15,621 bases of DNA, taken from positions 1 to 15,621 of the forward strand of contig JAJRTK010000221.1 in assembly GCA_024278345.1 (NCBI GenBank), given 5' to 3'. Of this stretch, positions 1-6,820 are shown piece by piece. Every line of letters starts with the position of its first letter. Position 1 is the first letter of the stretch. Source of the stretch: a bacterium (GTDB taxonomy: Bacteria > CSSED10-310 > JAJRTK01). The notes under the pieces are model-generated. The model saw nothing but the letters and a program-made list of their open reading frames with translations. It ran no database searches and was not told the DNA's origin. The position numbers and the translations under genes are program-made.

Positions 1-1414
1 AAAGCGATTCCAACACCTCCCAGGCTGCCTCCGTGCCCAGTTCTTCCAGAATCCAGATGACATTGATCTGGCGGCTCGGCGACACCGCCTGCAACACTTT
101 GAGAAGGTGAGCCTCTAGGACGGGGATCTTCCAATGGCGCAAAACCCAGGCGACGTTGTATTGGGTTGTCTGACCAGCTCGGGCGAGGGCCTTGAGGAGG
201 TCTGGCGCAACGGTTGGCTCGGGGAGGGCGGCAAGAGGTTCCGCGGCCGCGAGGGCGGCGGCGGGATCCTCGGAAAGCACCAGGTCGCAGAGCCGGCGGG
301 CAATTCGGCGGCGCGCCTCTCGATCGACCTGCCTTGCCGCCTGCTCTACCCGATCAGGTTCCCCGCTCATCAGATCGACCCAGAGATCTTCTTCCGTGGG
401 TTTCGGCGTTGATCTCCCCGGGGCTTGTCTTGCGGGAGATGGCTTGGAGAGCCTTGCCATCCCCGACCTGACCTGGAGCTGCTTCCTGCTGGCTGGTGAA
501 CCAGGCGGAGGAATTTTCTGTTTGCTCACCGGTGGTTTAGGGGGATTTTCCGGGAGGCGGGCTCCTGATGGAGAGCTTGTGGGGACCGGCGCCACCGGAG
601 GCTGAACGCTGTGGCCCACCGGAGAGGGGATGGGTTGGGATTTGGCTTGCGCGGAGGCAATCAGCTTCTCCGCAAGAGCAGCCCCGGCCTGATTCTGAGG
701 CCGTGCATCGGCCCTGCTCCGCGGGATCGGGCGAGTGAACTTCCGCGCGGGAAGACCGAGCTTCAGACGGAGGGACTGGGGCAAATCAAGGGCTTCATTG
801 AGGCCCACAGCTCCGGCAAGCAGAGTTTGGCCATCCAGAAGGGCTTCGGTCCAGATGGAGCCGGAAAGCCTGCTTCCGCGGAGATCGGCGCCGCGGAGAT
901 CAGCTTGGCTCAGGTCGGCATTCCGCAGGTCGGCTTCCCGCAGGTCGGCGCCGGAGAGCAGGGCCGTCTTCAGGGCCGCGTGACGAAGATCGGCCCCGCG
1001 CAATTCAGCAAACTTGAGGGTCGCGCCTGAGAGGTCGGCCTCCAGAAGAGTTGCACAGACCATGCTGGAGAACTTGAGCTGCGCGCCCCTGAGATTGCTC
1101 CTGGTGAGATTGGCGTCGGCGAAATCGGAACTGAGGAGGATGGCATCGGCAAAGCTGCTCTCCGGAAGATCCGCTCCGGCCAGGCGAAGCTCGGGTCCGG
1201 AGGCACCCTCCAGTTGGATACCGCGAAGAGAGGCTTCCTCCAGGAAAAAACCCTCGATGGGCAGCCGCCGGGCAATTCTGCTTTCCAAGAATTCCTTGGG
1301 CGGCGCCGGATAACCTTGGTCTCGGATAGCTGGATCGTGCCAGAAACAAAGTCCTCGGTCTCCAGCGACCGGCTGATCGCAGCGAAAACGGGCAGTTTCG
1401 TAGGCACAAATCAT
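1..1414 (-). CDS. Pentapeptide-repeat protein with N-terminal Cys/His motif and C-terminal helical repeats (partial, runs off left edge)
   Basis: The minus-strand frame starting at ATG 1414-1412 is open to the window edge, giving 471 residues without a stop; the true C-terminus lies outside. An AGGGGA Shine-Dalgarno (1426-1421) sits 6 nt before the ATG. Residues 1-28 hold C3, C12, C23 and H26 (C-X8-C-X10-C-X2-H), a plausible small zinc site. Residues about 56-200 are A(D/N)LXX-type pentapeptides, clearest at 140-181 (GADLRHAAL, SGADLREADLRNADL), which form a right-handed quadrilateral beta-helix in this family. Residues about 225-340 are a Pro/Ser-rich, probably disordered linker. From 341 on the sequence is Ala/Leu-rich and helical, with a motif repeated 31 residues apart (QYNVAWVL at 418, QINVIWIL at 449), suggesting HEAT-like repeats. 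There is no signal peptide, so it is probably a cytoplasmic scaffold or interaction protein. The molecular role is unknown. It lies downstream of dksA on the same strand. Confidence 0.88.
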   Translation of the reverse strand, partial: MICAYETARFRCDQPVAGDRGLCFWHDPAIRDQGYPAPPKEFLESRIARRLPIEGFFLEEASLRGIQLEGASGPELRLAGADLPESSFADAILLSSDFADANLTRSNLRGAQLKFSSMVCATLLEADLSGATLKFAELRGADLRHAALKTALLSGADLREADLRNADLSQADLRGADLRGSRLSGSIWTEALLDGQTLLAGAVGLNEALDLPQSLRLKLGLPARKFTRPIPRSRADARPQNQAGAALAEKLIASAQAKSQPIPSPVGHSVQPPVAPVPTSSPSGARLPENPPKPPVSKQKIPPPGSPASRKQLQVRSGMARLSKPSPARQAPGRSTPKPTEEDLWVDLMSGEPDRVEQAARQVDREARRRIARRLCDLVLSEDPAAALAAAEPLAALPEPTVAPDLLKALARAGQTTQYNVAWVLRHWKIPVLEAHLLKVLQAVSPSRQINVIWILEELGTEAAWEVLESL

Positions 1415-1497
1415 CTTGTTTCCCCTTCCGGGAGCTCGCCGACCCGATGGACGAGGCCAACTCGTTGGTCATCGCCACCAGCCTCACGGGTGGGACC

Positions 1498-1517
1498 TCC
1501 CCGCCGTGGCGCGGGGA
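1498..1517. other. GC-rich hairpin in the dksA-pentapeptide gap
   Basis: TCCCCGC and GCGGGGA form a perfect 7-bp stem around a 6-nt loop, 44 bases past the dksA stop. No T-run follows on the minus strand, so it is not a standard intrinsic terminator. It could be a transcript-stabilising or attenuating structure, or chance in GC-rich DNA. Confidence 0.3.
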
Positions 1518-1560
1518 CGAGTTGGAAAGCACGTTCGGGATTCTTCCCCCTTTTCAACAC

Positions 1561-1950
1561 CTAGAGGACCCGCCACTCCACGGCGCCATCCCGCCCGTAG
1601 GTGCGAATCGTTTCCATCTCTTCCTTGCACTTGACGCAAAGAGTGGCCATGGGTTGTGCTTTCAGTCGTCCGACGCCAATGGGCTCATCGCATTCTTCAC
1701 AGATCCCGAACTCCCCGGCCGCAATTTTTTTTAGAGCGGCATCGATCTCTGCGATGAGCGATCGCTCCCGACCTCTGAATCGGGCGTACAAACTTCTTTC
1801 CGCAACAGTCGACGCCAAATCCATGGAATCCATCATCTCGTCTTCGCTCAGAGGCTCTTCTTTGGAGCGGGCATCTTGCAGCTTCGAGATGAGAAATCGT
1901 TTTTTTTCACGGAGCATGCGGCGAAAATGCTCAAGTTTTTCTGTTTCCAC
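1561..1950 (-). CDS. dksA: DksA/TraR-family RNA polymerase-binding transcription factor
   Basis: DksA proteins enter the RNA polymerase secondary channel and, with ppGpp, change initiation at stringent-response promoters. The protein has an N-terminal helical hairpin with the coiled-coil-tip signature DxxDxA (DSMDLAS, about residues 41-47), then a four-Cys zinc finger: C84-X2-C87 (GICEEC) and C105-X2-C108 (LCVKC), within the typical FGICEECDEPIGVGRLKAQP block. Start choice: an upstream in-frame TTG at 1968 has no ribosome site, whereas GTG 1950 has GGAGGG at 1966-1961, 10 nt ahead. This gives 129 residues, shorter at the N-terminus than the 151-residue E. coli protein. A sigma70-like promoter lies at 1986-2014. 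The gene ends in TAG at a normal family end point, right after the zinc finger and a short tail. It is divergent from the zinc-finger operon. The family is certain; equivalence to housekeeping DksA rather than a paralogue is not proved. Confidence 0.93.
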   Translation of the reverse strand: METEKLEHFRRMLREKKRFLISKLQDARSKEEPLSEDEMMDSMDLASTVAERSLYARFRGRERSLIAEIDAALKKIAAGEFGICEECDEPIGVGRLKAQPMATLCVKCKEEMETIRTYGRDGAVEWRVL

Positions 1951-1985
1951 TGGACCATTTCCCTCCAAATTGATACGAACAGCGT

Positions 1986-2014
1986 TTAGTAATGATATTG
2001 AGCGAAGATGTCAA
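1986..2014 (-). promoter_or_regulatory. Candidate sigma70 promoter of dksA
   Basis: On the minus strand a perfect TTGACA (-35, 2014-2009) is followed after 17 bases by TACTAA (-10, 1991-1986), within the only AT-rich patch of the divergent gap. Transcription would begin near 1979, about 29 nt before the GTG start, and would include the GGAGGG ribosome site. The -10 box matches consensus at only three positions. Confidence 0.5.
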
Positions 2015-2154
2015 CTGATGCAGGTGGAGTTGTGGCGACTTGAGCGCCTGTTTCATTGGCGCGATGGCGGGTCGCTCGTCCGCAAGAAGCCGTTGGCCGG
2101 GTCGGTTCCCGGTTCCCTGCACGGGGCGATTTTCCCCACAACCCGGACTGCCTC

Positions 2155-2352
2155 ATGGATTCTTCCACACCCAATTTGTCCCGCCTGAAGACTTGCTACA
2201 AATGCGAAGAAAAATTTCCGCTCCACAAGGTCAAACGATGCCCCGTCTGTAGGAAGCTCTACTGCCGCAAGTGCGGAGTCGTCGATGGTGGCCGGCGCTT
2301 TTGCTCCAAGGGCTGCGGAAGATTCCACACCTACCACACCGAAGAAGAGTGA
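2155..2352 (+). CDS. Small eight-cysteine zinc-finger protein (FYVE/treble-clef-like spacing)
   Basis: This 65-residue protein has eight cysteines: C14-X2-C17-X11-C29-X2-C32-X4-C37-X2-C40-X9-C50-X3-C54. Four Cys pairs suggest two zinc ions. The C-X2-C-X4-C-X2-C core (RCPVCRKLYCRKC) resembles the FYVE-type cross-brace core, though the last pair is spaced X3 rather than X2. I do not recognise a named family. ATG 2155 is preferred over an in-frame ATG at 2056, because the extra 33 residues look non-coding and neither has a clear Shine-Dalgarno. Its TGA overlaps the GTG start of the hydrolase gene (GTGA, 2349-2352), so the two are probably translationally coupled. No signal peptide is visible. 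Likely roles are protein, lipid or nucleic-acid binding, perhaps partnering the downstream hydrolase; this is inference from position only. Confidence 0.75.
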   Translation: MDSSTPNLSRLKTCYKCEEKFPLHKVKRCPVCRKLYCRKCGVVDGGRRFCSKGCGRFHTYHTEEE

Positions 2353-3227
2353 GAGACGCCAAATCCTTGATAGGTGGGAAGGCCTGGTCTTCAGGCGACG
2401 GGATCGCGGTCATTCCACTGACGACTCCGACGCTACCACCGGCAACAACGACAAACGCCTTCCTGGTTGGCCGGCGAGATTTTCTGGTGGTGGAACCTGC
2501 ATCGCCCTACGAGGGGGAGCAGGAGCGGCTGTGGGCACTGGTGGCAAAAAGGCTGGCGGGAGGCGGACGTTGCGTGGGCATTGCCGTAACGCACCATCAC
2601 CCGGACCACGTGGGGGGATTGAATCCCCTGCTTAGGCGCCTTTCCGCGCCGCTCATGGCACATGGGAAGACCGCCGAGCTGATCCGGCCCATGAGGCCAG
2701 TGGATCGGTTCCTTGAGGATGGCGATTGGATCGATCTCGAGGGTGAAGCGTGCGTCCGAGTTTTTCACACGCCGGGACACGCCCGTGGGCATTTGTGTTT
2801 TTACCACCCGGAAAGCGGCTCCATGATCGTCGGAGACATGCTCGCTTCGGTGGGGACGATCCTCATCACTCCAGAGGAGGGAAACATGGCGGATTACCTG
2901 GCCTCTCTGGCACGACTGAAAGAGGTGGGCGCCACAAAGTTGCTTCCGGCGCACGGTACGGCGCTATTGGACCCGAAATCCGCGGTGGATGGTACTATTT
3001 CCCATCGTCTTGCCCGGGAGGCGAAGGTTCTCCAGGCCCTGATGAGGCATCCCCACGGCAGGAGCCTCCAGAGCCTTCTGCCCGAGGTCTACGATGACAC
3101 TCCCATCCTCTATCACAAGTGGGCCGCTCTCTCCTTGGAATCGCACCTCATCAAGCTCGTCAAGGACGAGAAAGTCGTGATTCACGGTGAGTCCGGCTAC
3201 CTGTTGTCGGCTCCGGGAAGATCATGA
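2349..3227 (+). CDS. Metallo-beta-lactamase-fold hydrolase, LACTB2-like, with C-terminal winged helix
   Basis: This 292-residue MBL-fold protein starts at GTG 2349, which overlaps the preceding stop; longer in-frame starts would bury it inside the zinc-finger gene. All metal ligands are present: HHHPDH (H82, H84, D86, H87), H144 in TPGH, D163 in VGD and H202 in PAHG, so it should bind two metal ions and be active. Residues about 215-277 match the small helical/winged domain at the end of LACTB2-type enzymes (LAREAKVLQAL, then SLESHLIKLVKDEKV). Relatives include the human endoribonuclease LACTB2 and many bacterial hydrolases of thioesters or phosphoesters, so the substrate cannot be assigned. 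It has no signal peptide and is probably cytoplasmic. Its TGA overlaps the next gene's ATG (ATGA, 3224-3227), making it the middle gene of a tightly coupled operon. Confidence 0.92.
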   Translation: MRDAKSLIGGKAWSSGDGIAVIPLTTPTLPPATTTNAFLVGRRDFLVVEPASPYEGEQERLWALVAKRLAGGGRCVGIAVTHHHPDHVGGLNPLLRRLSAPLMAHGKTAELIRPMRPVDRFLEDGDWIDLEGEACVRVFHTPGHARGHLCFYHPESGSMIVGDMLASVGTILITPEEGNMADYLASLARLKEVGATKLLPAHGTALLDPKSAVDGTISHRLAREAKVLQALMRHPHGRSLQSLLPEVYDDTPILYHKWAALSLESHLIKLVKDEKVVIHGESGYLLSAPGRS

Positions 3228-6200
3228 TGCCTGCCACCCTGTCGCTTGGTCCCCCCTTTGGCCGGACGGTGTCCACGGCAGCTCTTCTCAGTTTGATCCT
3301 CGTCTGTTGCCTGAAACCCTGTCTCGCGCTGGCCACGGAGAACGCAGGTGAAAGCCGAAGTCGCCGGGACGGGACCCTCTTCGAAGTCTCGGCGCTCTGC
3401 GAATCGGGGCAGCGGAGCGAGGCCGTGGACTTGCTCATCGGAACCATTCGGCAGGCTCCCCATGACATGGAAGCCGCGGAACAGCTCTACCAGATCGCCG
3501 GGCAGGACTCTGATCTCTGGCAACGGTTCTCCCCAGCCGAGACATGGCGCACCCTGATGCTGGGACCTGCAGCCCCAGCATGGTGGAGCATCATGGGCCG
3601 CCTCTTGGCCTCGCGAAACCCAGAAGCGGCAAGGTATTGGCTCGCCGGCGCTATTTCGGGGGCGAAGGAGTTCACACCGGCTTCCATCGACGCGTGGATC
3701 CGGCTCCTGTCGAACCCGGAGGAGGAACAACATTGGATCCGGACGATGCGGGACCGGGGGTGTACACCGAAGAACCTGGGCGCAATCTCGGTGAGCCTGG
3801 CCCGGAGAACTGGCAGGCTGGACCTGGCTTTGGACCGGCTCCTGCCGTTAGCCAAGCGGTGGCATGACGATCCGCGCATTCTGATGCAAGAGGCCCAACT
3901 GCTCCTGATCTCAGGCCGCTGTGCCGATGCCGTAGACGCAGCGGAGCGTGCGCTTTTGGAAGCAAAGCGCCAAGATTGGAGGTGGTTGTACCCGGAGATC
4001 TTACGCCTTTACGCCAAGGCTCAAATCTGCCGCGGAAACGAAAAGAAGGCCCGAACTGCCTATCGATCCGCGGTCGAAAGCTCGAAATGGGCCTGTGAGG
4101 CAAATCTCGCCCGGGAGCTCCAGTTGGAGTGGGCGGCTAGCCTTCAAAAACTCGGAAATATGTTTGACGCCGCCGCGGTTCTCAAGGATGCCCTGGATCG
4201 AGGTTCCACCAAGGCGAGCGTGGAGTTAGCAGGACTCCTGGAGAAGACAGGCAGGCTGGAAGAGGCCCTTTTCGCGGCGGAAGAAGCGGAGATTGCGGTG
4301 GAAATGGACGGCGGGGCTGGGGATCTGATGGAGCTCCAGCAGATCCGTGGGAGGCTTTTGGCCAAGAGCGGAAGAACCAAGGAAGCGCTGGGCTCACTGG
4401 GAGCCGCCTTCGGAGTAGCGCGTGAAACCAAAAACTCTGGCGCACAGGCCGAGATCCTCTTGGAGACAGCCACGGTCTGGCTGCGGCTTTCGGTTCCCAA
4501 ACAGGCGGCGGCGATTCTCCGGGCGGCGTTGAAACTGGAGCTTCCAGAGCGAAAAGAAGCCAAGCTACGATGCGGTTTGGCAGAGATCGAGATCTTCCGA
4601 GCCCGCCCCAAGCAGGCTCTTGGTCTGGCGGCAGGCTGCCAGGAGCTTGGACTCGACGTTGGGGATCGGGAGCTCTGGCAACAAGGCGTTCTTCTTGAGG
4701 GCCAGGCCCTGAACCGCCTTGGACGATGGAGGGAAGCCTTCTCGAAACTGGAAGGGGTCGAGACAAGAGGTAAGCTCCAAAAAGCGGAGGGCGCTCGTTG
4801 GCAAACAGAGGTGGAGCTGGCGCGGGGCTGGGCCCTGGCGCATCTCTCCCGCGGCGGCGAAGAAGATCTGGAGTCAGCGGCGAAACGGGCATCGGCCGAA
4901 CTGATGCCCCTCCTAGAGGCCGAGTCCCTCCGGCGCCTGGCCTGGATTCAGCGAACCATGGGAAACCTGGAAGCTGCGCGGCATCGCCTCAAAGAGGCAA
5001 CGAGGCGGGCAAGCCGGGCGGCACTCTTCCCTGAAGAGCGCCCGGGCGCCCTCGATCCTTCCGCGGTGCGCACGGCGGTCTATGAAGAGTATCTGGACCT
5101 CCTGGCCGAACAGGCAGAGAAGGCGGCCAGCGGCTCCCGTCGAGGGAGAAAAGGCCTTCAGGAAGTCCACGAGCTGGGCTGGAGGGTGGCGGATCTTTTG
5201 GCGGGAGAGGCCGTACGCCGTTCTTTTTCCTCTCCCAGGCTCATGACCCCGGGTGCCGCGGCCGAAGCCCTGGATCGCTATCTGGAACAGGCCCGCGAGG
5301 TCGCCCGCGTGGAAGCCTGCCTGGATGCGCCTCACCTGGGTTCGGTCCTGCGTTACCATATCCAGAGGTGGATAAGTTCCAGCGCTTTGCCGGCGAAGAC
5401 GCGGCTGGCCCTTCGGGATAGGGCGCAACTCTCCATCATCGGGAAAGAGCTTCGGGCTTTTTTGGAGGAGCTCCGGGAGCGGCAGTCAAGCCGTTTGGCG
5501 AGGGCTGCCACAGATTTGCGCCATGAGAGGCCGGCCGTTGCTCGGACCCTGGCGCCACCTCCGGCCATGGCCACGGTCCAAAAGGCCTTGGCTTCGAAAG
5601 AAGTTTTGCTCTCGTGGGTCGTCGGGGGAAATCGTCTTTGGATCCTGGGCGCCACAAAGAAACGGACGGCCCTGTCGCGGGTCCAGCTTTCAAGAGGGCT
5701 CGTGGCGGCCTTGCGAGATTACGTGGAGGCCCTGCGCCGTCCTCCGGGGCGAGGAGAGGAGCTTGACCGGAGCAGCGGGCGCCTGGTCTACGAGAAACTT
5801 CTGGCGGACCCTCTTCGAGCCCTGGGATTGGACAAGCCGCCGCGGAGGTTGACCGCGATCCTTGACGGCGAGCTTGCCGAGTTGCCGCTTGGGGCCTTGC
5901 CGGTGGATGAGTCCAGCTTCCTGATCCAGGACACAACGGTCAGCGCGATCCCATCGCTGGCCTGGCTTTCCGTTTCTCCACCTAATCTACGGACCCGCCC
6001 GAAGGCTGTTTTCTTTGGAGCGCCGTTTCTACCGCGGGCGGGAGGGCCGGAAAGTCTTGAGCCGGTGATGCCTGGTCTCCCGGATGGCACCTTCACCTTG
6101 GTCCTCCCTCCAGAGACGGCTGCGGCAAAGCGGCTGCCCTATTCGGCCCTTGAGGTGGAAACGGTCGCGCAGAGATTTGGCGAAGGGGCGACGCTCTACC

Positions 6201-6700
6201 TGGAGGGGAGCGCCTTGGAAAGCGAGGTGTCGGGGTTGGCGGCCCGGAGCGCGTCAATCCTCCACTTTGCGGCTCCTGCCTTCTCGGGCCTAGAGAACTC
6301 GTTTTTGAGCGGGATTTTGTTAAGCCGTGGGGAAGATGATGAAACTGACGGTTTCCTGAGCCAGCGGGAAATCTTGGGGTTGGGGCTAACTGCCGATGTC
6401 ATCGTCCTTAGCGGCAACCGGACGCATAGCGGTTCTCGGGCTCACGACGTCGTGGCGAGCTTCCAACTTTCGGGAAGCAGCGTTGTGCTGACGGGACTTT
6501 GGCCCCACGCCGACCGCTCGGCGGTCTTCCTGCTTGGGCGGTTCCATGGATATTTACCGGAGCTGGGGCCAATAGACTCGCTTCGGCGGGCGCAGCTCGA
6601 CCTCCTGGAAATCCGGCTCCAGGACAAGAAAAAACGGGCACTCCGCAAGTTTCGCCACCCCTACTACTGGTCGGGCTACCGCATCTTCGGGAGACCCTGA
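3224..6700 (+). CDS. Exported TPR protein with a catalytically degenerate CHAT (caspase-like) domain
   Basis: This 1158-residue protein begins with a signal peptide: hydrophobic core about residues 18-36, with probable cleavage after the ALA at 35-37. Cysteines near the end of the core do not form a good lipobox. Residues about 50-720 are Ala/Leu/Glu-rich helical hairpins of TPR type (for example ALFAAEEAEIAVEM, AKSGRTKEALGSLGAAF). Residues about 780-1156 align well with the CHAT protease fold: DGELAELPLGALP, then SILHFAAPAFSGLENSFLSG, DVIVLSGNRTHSG, VVLTGLWPHAD and HPYYWSGYRIFG. CHAT proteases normally read HFATHG and LSACxTG here. The catalytic His is replaced by Pro (P1018) and the catalytic Cys by Asn (N1065), while the scaffold is intact. 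It is therefore predicted to be a pseudo-protease acting as a periplasmic or surface scaffold or sensor. The start overlaps the hydrolase stop (ATGA), and a second ATG follows at 3227. It ends in TGA, converging on the glycosyltransferase gene. Confidence 0.92.
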   Translation: MMPATLSLGPPFGRTVSTAALLSLILVCCLKPCLALATENAGESRSRRDGTLFEVSALCESGQRSEAVDLLIGTIRQAPHDMEAAEQLYQIAGQDSDLWQRFSPAETWRTLMLGPAAPAWWSIMGRLLASRNPEAARYWLAGAISGAKEFTPASIDAWIRLLSNPEEEQHWIRTMRDRGCTPKNLGAISVSLARRTGRLDLALDRLLPLAKRWHDDPRILMQEAQLLLISGRCADAVDAAERALLEAKRQDWRWLYPEILRLYAKAQICRGNEKKARTAYRSAVESSKWACEANLARELQLEWAASLQKLGNMFDAAAVLKDALDRGSTKASVELAGLLEKTGRLEEALFAAEEAEIAVEMDGGAGDLMELQQIRGRLLAKSGRTKEALGSLGAAFGVARETKNSGAQAEILLETATVWLRLSVPKQAAAILRAALKLELPERKEAKLRCGLAEIEIFRARPKQALGLAAGCQELGLDVGDRELWQQGVLLEGQALNRLGRWREAFSKLEGVETRGKLQKAEGARWQTEVELARGWALAHLSRGGEEDLESAAKRASAELMPLLEAESLRRLAWIQRTMGNLEAARHRLKEATRRASRAALFPEERPGALDPSAVRTAVYEEYLDLLAEQAEKAASGSRRGRKGLQEVHELGWRVADLLAGEAVRRSFSSPRLMTPGAAAEALDRYLEQAREVARVEACLDAPHLGSVLRYHIQRWISSSALPAKTRLALRDRAQLSIIGKELRAFLEELRERQSSRLARAATDLRHERPAVARTLAPPPAMATVQKALASKEVLLSWVVGGNRLWILGATKKRTALSRVQLSRGLVAALRDYVEALRRPPGRGEELDRSSGRLVYEKLLADPLRALGLDKPPRRLTAILDGELAELPLGALPVDESSFLIQDTTVSAIPSLAWLSVSPPNLRTRPKAVFFGAPFLPRAGGPESLEPVMPGLPDGTFTLVLPPETAAAKRLPYSALEVETVAQRFGEGATLYLEGSALESEVSGLAARSASILHFAAPAFSGLENSFLSGILLSRGEDDETDGFLSQREILGLGLTADVIVLSGNRTHSGSRAHDVVASFQLSGSSVVLTGLWPHADRSAVFLLGRFHGYLPELGPIDSLRRAQLDLLEIRLQDKKKRALRKFRHPYYWSGYRIFGRP

Positions 6701-6820
6701 GGAATCTTGCGGTGATCTTGGGCGAGCAGCGCGAACGGAGGTGAGTGATGGGAGCGGAAGCCAACTCAAAGAGAAGACAACCGTTCAACCTTGTTTTGGC
6801 TGCCGATGGGTGAGGCTGTG

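Larger units (their letters stand above)
2155..6700 (+). other. Putative three-gene operon: zinc finger, MBL hydrolase, TPR/pseudo-CHAT
   Basis: Successive genes overlap by four bases (GTGA at 2349-2352, ATGA at 3224-3227), the classic arrangement for translational coupling and shared transcription. No promoter is visible inside the overlaps. The first two products look cytoplasmic and the third exported, so if they cooperate they do so across compartments or through a common regulator. Confidence 0.75.

Noticed and set aside
1411-1563. Reading through the dksA TAG would add 49 codons ending in a TGA that overlaps the pentapeptide ATG (ATGA)
   Set aside because: The DksA fold is complete before the TAG and the extension has no recognisable features; the neat overlap is most likely chance.
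1951-1968. Upstream TTG start for dksA
   Set aside because: No ribosome site precedes it, and the Shine-Dalgarno for GTG 1950 would lie inside its coding sequence.
2056-2154. 33-residue N-terminal extension of the zinc-finger protein
   Set aside because: Composition is Arg/Pro-rich like untranslated GC-rich DNA, and no ribosome site supports ATG 2056.
3290-3340. Lipobox in the TPR/CHAT signal peptide (Cys at residues 28, 29, 33)
   Set aside because: The residues before each Cys do not fit the lipobox pattern, whereas ALA at 35-37 is a good signal peptidase I site.
4182-4892. 236-codon antisense ORF across the TPR gene, and similar long ORFs such as 11572-12114
   Set aside because: Pro/Arg/Ser-rich products without motifs, lying opposite well-supported coding sequence; expected in high-GC DNA.
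3224-6700. CRISPR-associated TPR-CHAT effector (type III-E)
   Set aside because: No cas gene or repeat array is present, the protein has a signal peptide, and the protease dyad is missing.
6748-6813. 21-codon ORF with a good GGAGG ribosome site between converging genes
   Set aside because: Too short, with no recognisable features or partner; a purine-rich site followed by ATG is common by chance.
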